Origin: SAR202 cluster bacterium Io17-Chloro-G6
GTDB lineage: Bacteria > Chloroflexota > Dehalococcoidia > UBA3495
Length of the DNA stretch: 64,000 bases
Assembly (NCBI GenBank): GCA_002816585.1
Contig: MUCT01000047.1
Coordinates: forward strand, 1-64,000
Direction: 5' to 3'
The notes under the pieces were generated by a model that saw only the letters and a program-made list of their open reading frames with translations, was not told the origin of the DNA and made no database searches. Below are positions 8,548-16,772 of this stretch, one piece after another. Position numbers and translations under genes: made by a program. Position 1 is the first letter of the stretch. The number at the start of each line of letters is the position of its first letter.

Positions 8548-8958
8548 ATGGCAGACGGATTGAAGATGCAGCAGGTTCAAGCGGCCATGAAGGCGATGAT
8601 GGACAAGGCCATGGAAAAGCCCAACGAGCCGGTGGCGATGGCCATCGTCGATGCCGCGGGCAATTTGGAAGCCTACGCCAAGATGGACAATCTAAGAATA
8701 TTCAGCCGCCGCCACGCCCAGCGCAAGGCTTACACATCCGCAATCATGGGGGTCGATTCCGGTACTCACGCCGAACGGCTCCAAAGTCAGGGTAGGAATA
8801 TCGCCGATCTCGGTGACCCGATGATTACCCACGGAACCGGCGGCCTCGTAATCATTAAAGACGGTGTTATCCTGGGTGGCATCGGTGTTGGTGGCTATCC
8901 CAGCGGGCAGGCCGACGAAGACCTGTCGCGGGTGGGCCTTGACGCAATGAACCTCTAG
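8548..8958 (+). CDS. GlcG/HbpS-family heme-binding-like protein
   Basis: A 136-residue protein of the GlcG/HbpS family (PF03928), a compact fold found as a stand-alone heme-binding or cofactor-sensing protein. Family blocks are VAMAIVDAAGNLEAYAKMD (residues about 29-47), KAYTSAIMG, and the glycine-rich GGLVIIKDGVILGGIGVGG near the end. ATG 8548 has GAGGAGG seven bases upstream, so it was chosen over TTG 8542. A TATAAT at 8486-8491 is the likely -10 element, though no good -35 box is seen. Two tandem terminators follow, so this is a single-gene transcript. Confidence 0.88.
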   Translation: MADGLKMQQVQAAMKAMMDKAMEKPNEPVAMAIVDAAGNLEAYAKMDNLRIFSRRHAQRKAYTSAIMGVDSGTHAERLQSQGRNIADLGDPMITHGTGGLVIIKDGVILGGIGVGGYPSGQADEDLSRVGLDAMNL

Positions 8959-8965
8959 CCGGTGC

Positions 8966-8985
8966 AACCGGATTTTCCGGTTTTT
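8966..8985 (+). terminator. Rho-independent terminator after GlcG gene (first of two)
   Basis: AACCGGA (8966-8972) pairs with TCCGGTT (8976-8982) across a 3-base loop, followed by a T run. It begins 8 bases after the GlcG stop codon. Confidence 0.75.
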
Positions 8986-9004
8986 CGATTTCTAGAAATT
9001 GAAC

Positions 9005-9031
9005 GCCCTGGCAGATATGCCAGGGCATTTT
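9005..9031 (+). terminator. Rho-independent terminator after GlcG gene (second of two)
   Basis: GCCCTGGCA (9005-9013) pairs perfectly with TGCCAGGGC (9018-9026) across the loop GATA, followed by ATTTT. It backs up the weaker hairpin 20 bases upstream. Confidence 0.8.
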
Positions 9032-9204
9032 CGCGTAGTCAGGGAAACTGGTGTTTGCTTAATGGGCTAATCCAACTTGCGATATTAGGCGCCGAATATG
9101 CGCCGGCAAGGCTGGTAGCAAGTATGCCATTGCGAGAGGGCTTGTAGTTAAGTCGGTAATTGTTACCCTGAAGCTAGGTGAACATAACCAGAGGAGGTCA
9201 GCGG

Positions 9205-9660
9205 ATGCTCAATGCGCTGGTCGTTGAGGACGAGGAAGACATCAAGCAGTTGTTGGTTGACGAACTGGTGGACCGGGGCTACCAGGTCCGGGAAGCTGGC
9301 AATGGCGTCATCGCCCTTCAGCGCGTGAGGGTGCAGATACCCGACATCATTTTTGCCGACATCATGTTGCCAGTGATGGACGGGTTTGTTCTTATATCAA
9401 AACTGCGGGAACGGCGGGAGACTGCGAAGATTCCGGTGGTGTTGGTCACAGCTTTGAACGCTCGCGACACCGAGGCAAGGGCAGGGAAGTTGGGCGTGAA
9501 ACACCACCTTACCAAGCCTTGGGAACCCTGGGCGTTGGACTTCGTTCTCCAGCAAGCAATAAAACCTGGATGTAAGTGGCACAAGGAACAGACCAAATAC
9601 CAGGTGTACCCACCGGCAACGACCGCCCGCACAAATCCCTCGGTCGGTTCGCAGGGATAG
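9205..9660 (+). CDS. stand-alone response-regulator receiver protein
   Basis: A 151-residue CheY-like protein with one receiver domain (residues 3-118) and a short unstructured tail, with no output domain. The acidic pocket is VVEDEED (E8, D9, E10), the phosphoacceptor is D52 in ADIMLP, the switch threonine is T82 and the conserved lysine is K104 in TKPW, so it should be phosphorylatable. GAGGAGG lies 7 bases before ATG 9205. No kinase is adjacent on the same strand; the PAS kinase 2 kb away is on the other strand. It may pass phosphate to, or compete with, another regulator. Confidence 0.88.
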   Translation: MLNALVVEDEEDIKQLLVDELVDRGYQVREAGNGVIALQRVRVQIPDIIFADIMLPVMDGFVLISKLRERRETAKIPVVLVTALNARDTEARAGKLGVKHHLTKPWEPWALDFVLQQAIKPGCKWHKEQTKYQVYPPATTARTNPSVGSQG

Positions 9661-9799
9661 CAGATCCTCCGAGGCCGCCTGTGTGGCCATGCCAGCTTCG
9701 CGCCCTAACACCACTTTTGCCGCCGACTCACGTCCCCGCGCATCCGGTCCTTCTAGAATCAAGCCGGGGTAATATTCATAGTTCTGATGGCGTCTGGTC

Positions 9800-11353
9800 T
9801 CAGCTCGCCGCTGTCCGGGGGCGGTACTGTAGGGCCTCAGCCAGGTGGGCGATGTTGATGCCCTCCGAAACCTCCAGGTCGGCTATCGTCCGCGACACCT
9901 TGAGTATCCGGTGGAAGGCCCGGGCTGACAGATTGAGCCGTTGAGTGGCGGTCCGCAGCAGACCCTTGGCGCCGTCATCCAGTTGGCAGAACCTCCAGAC
10001 CTCGGCCGGTCCCATCTCGGAATTGCAGAAAAAGCCACATTCCTTGAAGCGCTTTTGCTGGATGTCCCTGGCCTCTTCCACCCTAAACCTGGGCCGGCTG
10101 GAGTCTTCGGCCGGTGCGTCATCCACCAGCTTCTCGTACTCCACCGGTGGAACCTCCACGAATACGTCGACCCGGTCAAGGAGTGGGCCGCTGATCCGCT
10201 TCTGGTAACGGGCCACGGTGGACGGCGAGCAGGTACATTCCTTGCTTGGATGGGTATGGAAACCGCACGGGCACGGATTCATAGCTGCGACCAGCATGAA
10301 ACTCGCCGGGTAGGTCACGCTACCGCTGACCCGGCTGATGGTGACCACCTTGTCCTCCAAGGGCTGGCGCAGAGACTCTAAGGCCGTGTGGTTAAATTCG
10401 GGCAACTCATCCAGGAACAACACACCCCGATGGCTCAGGGTAATCTCTCCGGGCCGCAGTGTCCGGCCTCCACCGACCAGGCCTGCATTGGAGATGGTGT
10501 AATGAGGCGACCGGAAAGGCCGCTGCAACACAAGGGGGTTATCGGCGGGCAAGACTCCGTTGACGCTGTATATCTTGGTAACTTCCAGGGCTTCTTGCTG
10601 GGCCATGCGGGGGAGGATCGACGGCAGGCACCGGGCGAGTAGAGTCTTGCCGCTACCTGGAGGACCGTTGAAGATCAGGTTGTGGAATCCGGCCGCGGCC
10701 ACCTCCAAAGCCCGCTTAGCGTGCTCTTGTCCCCGGACGTTGGCCAGGTCCATCTCGTAATGGCCGGATGTGTCGTCGATGTTCCGCCACCCATCGTCGT
10801 CCATTGGCTGAATCTGTTCTTCGCAGCGGAGGTGCTCTATTAGGTGTTTCAGAGAAGAAACCGGATAGACCTGGATTTCCTCTACTAAAGATGCTTCGTC
10901 GGCGTCCGCCGCGGGAACATAGACTGAGTTGTAACCTTGGTCCCGAGCCACCGACACCATCGCCAGGATTCCTTTGGTATGGCGCAGGGTCCCATCCAGT
11001 GAAAGCTCCCCTAGGAACACAGCTCCGGCAGGGATGGAGTCGACCTGTCCCGAGCTCAGCAGCATGCAGACGGCGATGGGCAGGTCGTAGGCCGGGCCTT
11101 CCTTCTTGAGGTCGGCGGGGGCCAGGTTCACGGTGATCCGGCGAAGAGGAAATTCGCAGCCGCTGTTGCGCACGGCTGCACGCACCCGTTCTTTGGCTTC
11201 CTGGACCGCGGCGTCGGGAAGACCGACGATGTTAAATGCAGGGAGCCCCGCGGATATATCCACTTCTACTTGGACCACGTATCCGTCGAGACCGATAACC
11301 GCGCAGGTCTGAGTGTTGGCTAGCACAACAGCCGCTCCTTTGGCTCCGGCCAA
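9800..11353 (-). CDS. YifB-family Mg-chelatase-like AAA+ ATPase (ComM-like)
   Basis: A 517-residue YifB/ComM homologue. It has an N-terminal ChlI-type domain (residues about 15-175, beginning CAVIGLDGYVVQVEVDIS), then an AAA+ core with Walker A GPPGSGKT (230-237) and Walker B VLFLDELPEF, a small CPCGF...CTCS cysteine cluster near 375-390, and the C-terminal helical lid domain. In Vibrio and Haemophilus, ComM is a hexameric helicase that extends branch migration during natural transformation; other homologues have unknown roles. Length and domain order are normal. No other competence gene is seen nearby. Confidence 0.92.
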   Translation of the reverse strand: MAGAKGAAVVLANTQTCAVIGLDGYVVQVEVDISAGLPAFNIVGLPDAAVQEAKERVRAAVRNSGCEFPLRRITVNLAPADLKKEGPAYDLPIAVCMLLSSGQVDSIPAGAVFLGELSLDGTLRHTKGILAMVSVARDQGYNSVYVPAADADEASLVEEIQVYPVSSLKHLIEHLRCEEQIQPMDDDGWRNIDDTSGHYEMDLANVRGQEHAKRALEVAAAGFHNLIFNGPPGSGKTLLARCLPSILPRMAQQEALEVTKIYSVNGVLPADNPLVLQRPFRSPHYTISNAGLVGGGRTLRPGEITLSHRGVLFLDELPEFNHTALESLRQPLEDKVVTISRVSGSVTYPASFMLVAAMNPCPCGFHTHPSKECTCSPSTVARYQKRISGPLLDRVDVFVEVPPVEYEKLVDDAPAEDSSRPRFRVEEARDIQQKRFKECGFFCNSEMGPAEVWRFCQLDDGAKGLLRTATQRLNLSARAFHRILKVSRTIADLEVSEGINIAHLAEALQYRPRTAAS

Positions 11354-11427
11354 GGGCGAGATAGAGGAGCATTCGGTGGTCAGTGGGCCGGTCCGAATTT
11401 ACTGTAATGGAGGAGCGGAAACCCGCG

Positions 11428-11445
11428 CTACGGGCTGCTGACAGT
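11428..11445. repeat. 18-bp dispersed repeat, copy 1
   Basis: These 18 bases, starting CTACGGG and ending GACAGT, are identical to 14721-14738 at the 3' end of the MBL hydrolase gene; a third copy lacking one G lies at 13397-13413. This copy is 76 bases beyond the stop of the PAS kinase gene. A nearby GCAGCGGCCGGCGG (about 11457-11470) is also shared with the 3' end of the LLM gene near 13480. Confidence 0.7.
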
Positions 11446-11521
11446 TGTTGGGTTGGCAGCGGCCGGCGGCTGAACTGATGGGGCTATTTGCTCAAACTTG
11501 TATCTTAGCGGATGAAACCGG

Positions 11522-12553
11522 CTAGCTGGCAGCGTCGATGTTGGAGTCGTCGGACCGGTTTGGAATGCGTACCTCCACCGTGGTGCCCTGACCCAGAGCG
11601 CTCTGAATGTTAACGGTCCCGCCAATCTGACGGGTCCGCTCCCGCATGCTAGTAATGCCAAAGCCGCCGCCGGCGGGTGAGATACCTCGTGCCGCACGTG
11701 GTTCGAATCCGTCTCCGTCGTCTACTATCGTAATAGAAAGGAACTCCACGTCGAAATCGAGGTAGACCGTTCCCGTCTTTGCATTTGAGTGATTGATAAT
11801 GTTGCTCAAGGACTCTTGCACAATCCGCAGAGCGGCCAACTGATGCCTAAGGTCCATGGCGATTTCCTGGGCCCCCGATACCCAGAATTCACCCATTATA
11901 TTTATGTCCTTGAGCCGATCCATTTCAATTCGGATGGATTCCACGAGTCCCAAAGATTCCAATTCCTGAGTAATTAGGCCCCAAATCGACCGCCGAGCGT
12001 CCTCGACGCACTTAGTTGCCAAGAGCTGGACCGATTTCAATTCCGCGCGGACTGACGCCGAATCAGTCACAATGGCTTCGCCGATCAGATCCAGCTTGAG
12101 GACCATCAACGTGAGGGATTGGGCAAGAGTATCGTGAATCTCACGAGACATGCGATTGCGCTCTTCTTCAATCGCGAGATTCCTCTGCACTTCGATGTGC
12201 CTTATATAATCGCGGCCCTGGTAAACCGGGCGCGCGATTGCGACCATACACAATTTTTCATCAATCATGATCATTGAGGCGGAAATCTCGGTTGCCAACA
12301 CGTCCCCCAACTTCGTGAGACACCTTAATTCGTCAGTCCAGCCCGCGCCGTCGATGTTTACGGAATCAATGAACTCATGGAGTTTCTGTATCTCGTCTGG
12401 GTTGATCGCGGAATCACGGGCAGACATGAATTCATCTCGAGAATAACCAAGCATCGCACAGGCTTTGGGGTTGGCATCCGCTATTCTCCCCTCTCCGGGA
12501 TCGATGAGGAAGACGGCATCATTGAGCTGATTGAGTATGTTTGGCAAGCGCAT
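11522..12553 (-). CDS. PAS-domain sensor histidine kinase, HisKA_3 (NarL-type) family
   Basis: A 343-residue soluble kinase. A PAS domain occupies residues about 5-110 (DAVFLIDPGEGRIADANPKA), then a HisKA_3 dimerisation domain with phospho-acceptor H140 in SREIHDTLAQSL, then a HATPase domain with an N-box-like HQLAALRIVQESLSN, DDGDGF and a GGGFGITSMRERT G2 box. No membrane segment is present, so the signal is cytoplasmic. Start 12553 has AGGAAG about 8 bases upstream; longer frames lack one. The gene lies downstream of a MarR regulator, and a perfect palindrome identical to the one in the MarR promoter sits 75 bases upstream. No partner NarL-type regulator is adjacent. Confidence 0.88.
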   Translation of the reverse strand: MRLPNILNQLNDAVFLIDPGEGRIADANPKACAMLGYSRDEFMSARDSAINPDEIQKLHEFIDSVNIDGAGWTDELRCLTKLGDVLATEISASMIMIDEKLCMVAIARPVYQGRDYIRHIEVQRNLAIEEERNRMSREIHDTLAQSLTLMVLKLDLIGEAIVTDSASVRAELKSVQLLATKCVEDARRSIWGLITQELESLGLVESIRIEMDRLKDINIMGEFWVSGAQEIAMDLRHQLAALRIVQESLSNIINHSNAKTGTVYLDFDVEFLSITIVDDGDGFEPRAARGISPAGGGFGITSMRERTRQIGGTVNIQSALGQGTTVEVRIPNRSDDSNIDAAS

Positions 12554-12627
12554 CTTGGTCTTCCTGGATTTGAGGGGCATTTGTTGATTTGGGATTGGGC
12601 GCACGAAAGTCGAAGGATAAATTAATT

Positions 12628-12637
12628 GTGTATACAC
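12628..12637. promoter_or_regulatory. palindromic operator candidate GTGTATACAC, copy 2 (upstream of PAS kinase)
   Basis: A perfect 10-bp palindrome identical to the one at 13274-13283 in the MarR promoter. It lies between the MarR stop and the PAS kinase start, both on the minus strand. The most economical reading is a second binding site for the MarR protein. Confidence 0.55.
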
Positions 12638-12788
12638 TCATTGGTCCGGAATTTGCCGCTTTAATTCAGTGTGGAGTTTCGTGGTTGCGCTCGGGCGTCG
12701 TCAGAACTGGAATTCTGCGGACCGCACTGCTAGTCGGTCCTGATACCCGTGTTTTGGTCCGAAGCAATCGAAAGGCCGCTAGTCGATG

Positions 12789-13265
12789 CTACCTGCCAAA
12801 CGCAGCCGCCACTGAGAGACTATCGCTAAGATCTCGCCACCTTCTCTGGCCGAGCCGCGCCAATACTTCATTTTGTATGGTGTCCCACATCGGTATCGCT
12901 GCCACCACAGACTCTCTTCCTCGCGGCGTGATTGACAGTTCCCGCGTGCGGCGGTCAGCGCCGGGTGTCATTCTGATCAGCCCCCGAGTCACCAACGGCC
13001 GGAGCAATCGCGACAAAGATGTCCGGTCCATCACGAGGTCGTCTGCCATACGGCTGACGGTCATCGGGCCGTTGGAAACAAGGGTAACAAGCACCGGAAG
13101 TTGGGTGGACCGTAGACCCGACGGTTTCAAGGCATCGTCGTACATCTGTGTAATGGTCCGTGACATTTTTCGAAGATTTAGGCAGACACAGGCAGCCACC
13201 ATCGAAGCGCACTTGCCCTCATCTGGTTCAGTTTGGTCAAGGAGACGAAATTTATTTAAAGCCAT
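12789..13265 (-). CDS. MarR-family transcriptional regulator
   Basis: A 158-residue MarR protein with a winged helix at residues about 50-118: helix-turn-helix GPMTVSRMADDLVMDRTSLS, then the wing LVTRGLIRMTPGADRRTRELSITPRG with the family D-x-R-x-R signature. Dimerisation helices flank it. ATG 13265 has no ribosome site; the promoter TTGACA-17-TACACT predicts a transcript starting at about 13266, so the message may be leaderless. The palindrome over the -10 region indicates autoregulation. Its target probably includes the PAS kinase downstream. The ligand is unknown. Confidence 0.88.
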   Translation of the reverse strand: MALNKFRLLDQTEPDEGKCASMVAACVCLNLRKMSRTITQMYDDALKPSGLRSTQLPVLVTLVSNGPMTVSRMADDLVMDRTSLSRLLRPLVTRGLIRMTPGADRRTRELSITPRGRESVVAAIPMWDTIQNEVLARLGQRRWRDLSDSLSVAAAFGR

Positions 13266-13272
13266 GAATAAG

Positions 13273-13301
13273 AGTGTATACACCTAATATTACCCTGTCA
13301 A
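13273..13301 (-). promoter_or_regulatory. MarR gene promoter with overlapping palindromic operator
   Basis: On the minus strand TTGACA (13301-13296) is a perfect -35 box, separated by 17 bases from TACACT (13278-13273) as -10. The palindrome GTGTATACAC (13283-13274) covers the -10 element, a classic repressor arrangement. The predicted start of transcription falls next to the MarR ATG. Confidence 0.65.
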
Positions 13302-13396
13302 CTGATTGGGTCAGTGATGCAACGGTGGGAGTTACGCAGAGTTAGGCGATCTAACCGCCGGTGAAGTAACTGGAAGGGGCGAGCAGACGCTTCAAT

Positions 13397-13445
13397 CTAC
13401 GGCTGCTGACAGTAATCTGGTAGGTTCGAGTGGCGGCATATTGGC
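13397..13445. repeat. degenerate copy of the MBL hydrolase gene 3' end
   Basis: This stretch aligns with 14721-14772, the last codons of the MBL hydrolase, with one-base gaps and scattered changes; on the minus strand it would encode YQITVSSR against HQITVSSP in the gene. It lies 30-75 bases beyond the LLM stop, so the LLM gene sits between the intact MBL gene and this fragment, as in a duplication or insertion scar. Confidence 0.55.
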
Positions 13446-13472
13446 TTGTAGGCCTGGATGGCGCACGGTCAT

Positions 13473-14525
13473 TCAGGCAGCGGCCGGCGGAAAAGGCCGG
13501 CTTGGAATCTCGCGGCGGAGCGCCGGAGCGATTTCACTCTGGAACAATTCCAGCGTTGCACGGTGCTGTGGTGGGGTCAGGCCGGCCCCATCGGCGTTGA
13601 TATTAAGCACCTCGTGCCCCATCTGCTCGTGATAGCGAAGCACTTTGTCAACGATCTGCTGCGGGCTGCCAATCAACGCTGAACTGCGCTCGATCGCATC
13701 CTCCAGCGAATGAAACACCAGCGGCATACCTTGCCTAACAAATGCCTCCTTCCGGGCCTCAAACACAGGGCGGTATGTCGCGATGGCGTCTTGGGAAGAC
13801 TTGGCGGCATAGTAGCCGGCTGTGCCGGCTCCAACCAAGGCGTCTGCCGGATCGCGGCCGTGGAAGGCCCAGCGTTCCCGATAGTGACGGACTAGTGCGG
13901 CGTAAGGCTCGATGGGATTGGTGACATTCGCCGAGAATAGCGGATCTCCCCACTTGGCGGCCAGTTCCACCGATGCTTCGCTGGTCGCACTGCCGTGCCA
14001 GACACGCATGGGTTGTTGCAGCGGGCGCGGCCAGGTCTCGGCCTCATCCAACGAAGGCCGGAACTGGCCGGCCCAGGTCACCTTGTCCTCCCGCCACAAC
14101 CGGCGGAATAGCTCGTATCCTTCACGGTTGCGCTCCCATTGGTCCTCCGTTGTGACATGGAAAAGCTGGGCCTGGGCCGCCCCGTTGCCCTTGCCAATCA
14201 TGAGTTCCAACCGGCCACCGCTGAGGTGGTCCAGCGTCGAGTAGTCTTCGAATGCCCGCACCGGATCAAGCAGGCTCAATGTGGTGACGGTGGTGAATAG
14301 CCTGATGGTCGATGTCCGTGCGGCGATGTGGCTCAGCATGACGGGTGGTGATGACGAGAGGAAAGGCCGCTCATGCCGCTCCCCGACGCCGTACCCGTCG
14401 AAGCCAAGCTCCTCAGCGAGGACCGCGTTGTCGACCACCGAGCGCAAACGGTCGGTGGTCGAGGGCTGGACCCGGGTGACAGGGTCCGGGGCGAACGGGA
14501 TGAGGGTCATGGCTAGGAACTTCAT
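13473..14525 (-). CDS. LLM-class flavin-dependent oxidoreductase (luciferase-like monooxygenase)
   Basis: A 350-residue TIM-barrel protein of the bacterial luciferase-like superfamily, using FMN or F420. Seen are the N-terminal MKFLAMTLIPF strand, ELGFDGYGVGERH (barrel strand 2), LLDPVRAFEDYSTLDHLSGGRLELMIGKG (family signature) and RVWHGSATSEASVELAAKWGDPL. GGGAGG lies 6 bases before ATG 14525. The reaction is probably monooxygenation or hydride transfer on an organic substrate that cannot be named. It is bracketed by imperfect direct repeats (13397-13445 and 14721-14772) and is one of three LLM genes in the window. Confidence 0.9.
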   Translation of the reverse strand: MKFLAMTLIPFAPDPVTRVQPSTTDRLRSVVDNAVLAEELGFDGYGVGERHERPFLSSSPPVMLSHIAARTSTIRLFTTVTTLSLLDPVRAFEDYSTLDHLSGGRLELMIGKGNGAAQAQLFHVTTEDQWERNREGYELFRRLWREDKVTWAGQFRPSLDEAETWPRPLQQPMRVWHGSATSEASVELAAKWGDPLFSANVTNPIEPYAALVRHYRERWAFHGRDPADALVGAGTAGYYAAKSSQDAIATYRPVFEARKEAFVRQGMPLVFHSLEDAIERSSALIGSPQQIVDKVLRYHEQMGHEVLNINADGAGLTPPQHRATLELFQSEIAPALRREIPSRPFPPAAA

Positions 14526-14720
14526 GCGGGACCTCCCATGGATTCTTTCTAAATATGATCATCGCTGGTCACGGTATGGTTGAACCACTTGGATTCTGCG
14601 AGGCGAAAATTCTGAAAATAGATACACGGCGGCATAAAAAAATTGTGCTTCTACTGCCTGTTAGACCCTCGACGGATATGGTGTGTCGAGGCCCCAGAAA
14701 AACGGCGGAACCCTGCCCGG

Positions 14721-15545
14721 CTACGGGCTGCTGACAGTGATCTGGTGGAGGTCGCTGGCGGCCGTTATCGGGCCGTTGAAGTGTTTCTTGGCGTCGTCGA
14801 TCAGGGGTTGGGGGTCGGAGGAGAACGCCGAGTCCAGGTGAGTCAGCACCAGTTCGGCGACCCCGGCTTGGGCTGCGGAGCGTCCGGCCTCGCCGGCAGT
14901 TGAGTGGCCGTGATTACTGGCGTATTCCTTTTCCTCGTCGGTGCGGAAAGCTTCATGTATCAGGAGCCGCGCACCTTGTGCGGCCTTGATCAACTCTGGA
15001 TTGAAACGGGTGTCACCTGAGAAAACCACCGCTATCCCGGCGGATTCCACTCGCCATCCCACGGCGCCGGAGATGTGGTCGGCGAGGAAGCAGGACGCGG
15101 TAGTAGTCGGGCCGAGGTTTACCGGTTGGCCCGGCGTGACGGTATTCCAACGCATCACCTGAAGCCCGTCGGAGTTCATTGCGCCGCCCTCGTTAATATC
15201 GGTGAGGTTCAGATGGTTGGCGACGCACATCTTCTTCGCCCATTCCAACGATTCCTCTGAGATGTATACGTCCAAAGGCGGGGCGTCCTGGCGTTCCAAG
15301 TTGCGGACGAACTGGACGAACAGCAGGCCCGACATGTGGTCGGGATGGTGGTGGGAGAGCAGAACGGTATCGAAACTCTCCACTGGAATCCCCAATTCTG
15401 AACCGTGGCGGGCTACAGAGTTGCCGGAACTTGTGTCAATGAGAAGGCGGGTGCCGTCATCACAGTCATAGACCATGGCGGTATGGGCACGGTTGGTCGA
15501 GGTGCCGGACCCCGTGCCTAGAAAACTGATCTTCATCTGGGGCAT
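14721..15545 (-). CDS. MBL-fold metallohydrolase (RNase Z-like)
   Basis: A 274-residue metallo-beta-lactamase-fold hydrolase. The metal motif is H65-x-H67-x-D69-H70 (SHHHPDHMSG). Further ligands are expected from the GVAFSGDTRFN region (D) and the late HGHSTAGEAG and LTHLDS histidines. It resembles arylsulfatase/RNase Z-type or phosphodiesterase MBL proteins, but the substrate is unknown. GGAG lies 8 bases before ATG 15545; an in-frame ATG 9 bases on is possible. Its last 50 bases are repeated in degenerate form beyond the LLM gene. Confidence 0.87.
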   Translation of the reverse strand: MPQMKISFLGTGSGTSTNRAHTAMVYDCDDGTRLLIDTSSGNSVARHGSELGIPVESFDTVLLSHHHPDHMSGLLFVQFVRNLERQDAPPLDVYISEESLEWAKKMCVANHLNLTDINEGGAMNSDGLQVMRWNTVTPGQPVNLGPTTTASCFLADHISGAVGWRVESAGIAVVFSGDTRFNPELIKAAQGARLLIHEAFRTDEEKEYASNHGHSTAGEAGRSAAQAGVAELVLTHLDSAFSSDPQPLIDDAKKHFNGPITAASDLHQITVSSP

Positions 15546-15591
15546 CTGGTGGTCTCCGATATTTGGGCAGATAGGGTTATTTGCTTGAAGT

Positions 15592-16665
15592 CTACTGGTG
15601 GTCCTGCGGGTGGGCCTGCTCCCGCAGCAAACTGAGAGACTTCAGCACCGGGATGTCGGTGAAGCTGAAAAGGACCGCAGGCTCGGTGGAAGATTCGTTA
15701 ACGTGCTCGTGGTAGGTCCAGCCGGGCACGCAGAAGACGTCTTTGGGCTCCCACTCCATCTGTTGGCCGTGGACCACAGAATGGCCCTGGCCTTGGACAA
15801 CGTGATAGATCGTCCCGTTGGTGTGCCGGTGAGCCTTGGTCGCCTCGCCGGGCCGTAGCATCTGGATGTGGCAGGCAATGGTGGGCATCACCGGTCCGCC
15901 GGTGTTGGGATTGGTGTACTCCATGACCACACCGTCGAAGGGGCTGCCATCCACATTTGGAGCCAACCTCTGCAACGCCGCCCAGGATTGCTCCCAGGGA
16001 TAACGCATCAGGGGCGAATGGCTCTCCGTGGGATTCTCCCAAATGGGCCGCAGGAATCCAGCGCCGTATTTGGCCGTGGACGAGTCGATGGGCTCGGTTA
16101 CCGGATGCACATCCTCTGGGTAAGGCTCGTAGAAAACGGCCTCCAACAAGTGGACCAATGGCATATCCAGGCCGTCCAGCCATATGATTGGTTCGCCCGA
16201 CTCGTTGCCGTGGTCATGCCAGGTCCAGTTGGGGGTCAGAACCAGGTCGCCTGGGTACATGGGAATACGGTCGCCGTTGACCGTGGTGTACCCGCCGTCA
16301 CTATTGATGATGAAGCGTAGAGCTGACGGTGTGTGGCGGTGGGCCCTGGCCGCCTCGCCCGGCATGACGATTTGCAGGCCAGAGAAGAGGCTGTTGGTGG
16401 TGGCTATCCGGTCCTTGATCCCGGGGTTGAGCAGCATCAGGACTCGTCGCTCGGCGTCTTGGGTGCCGATCAACTCACCGGCACGCCGTGCTCTGGGTTC
16501 CAAGTCCTTCCAGCGCCAGATGTAGGGTAGGGCTTTGCTGGTTGGTTCAGCGACCAATGCGGTTTCCTGTACCTGCCACAGAGGCGCTAGGCTGAAGCCC
16601 TCCAACTCACGGTAGTATTCGTCCAAAACTTCCGGAGTTGCTGAAACACTGGATTTGGATAGCAC
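15592..16665 (-). CDS. bicupin dioxygenase, gentisate 1,2-dioxygenase-like
   Basis: A 357-residue double-cupin protein like gentisate or 1-hydroxy-2-naphthoate dioxygenases, Fe(II) enzymes that open aromatic rings. Metal motifs are seen twice: AHRHTPSALRF (residues about 103-113) with later TWHDHGNE, and KAHRHTNGTIYHVV (about 275-288) with TYHEHVNES. GTG 16665 has GGGGG seven bases upstream and was chosen; ATG 16692 in the same frame has no good site. It follows the MBL and LLM genes on the same strand, suggesting a catabolic cluster for an aromatic acid; the ring substrate is inferred from family only. Confidence 0.86.
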   Translation of the reverse strand: MLSKSSVSATPEVLDEYYRELEGFSLAPLWQVQETALVAEPTSKALPYIWRWKDLEPRARRAGELIGTQDAERRVLMLLNPGIKDRIATTNSLFSGLQIVMPGEAARAHRHTPSALRFIINSDGGYTTVNGDRIPMYPGDLVLTPNWTWHDHGNESGEPIIWLDGLDMPLVHLLEAVFYEPYPEDVHPVTEPIDSSTAKYGAGFLRPIWENPTESHSPLMRYPWEQSWAALQRLAPNVDGSPFDGVVMEYTNPNTGGPVMPTIACHIQMLRPGEATKAHRHTNGTIYHVVQGQGHSVVHGQQMEWEPKDVFCVPGWTYHEHVNESSTEPAVLFSFTDIPVLKSLSLLREQAHPQDHQ

Positions 16666-16772
16666 TGGTCTGCCCCCTTTGATTATTGGCATACTCTGGT
16701 AATGTAAGATATACAAGAAATGCGCCGGTGTAACGAGCGTTTGAATCGTAATTATCGGGATTTACAAAGTCA

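Noticed and set aside
9397..9762. Minus-strand frame with a protein-like start (GPDARGRESAAKVVLG)
   Set aside because: It lies mostly antisense to the receiver gene and turns low-quality after 40 residues; no family match seen.
11701..11712. GTTCGAATCC box like a tRNA T-arm
   Set aside because: It lies inside the PAS kinase coding frame and no cloverleaf can be drawn around it.
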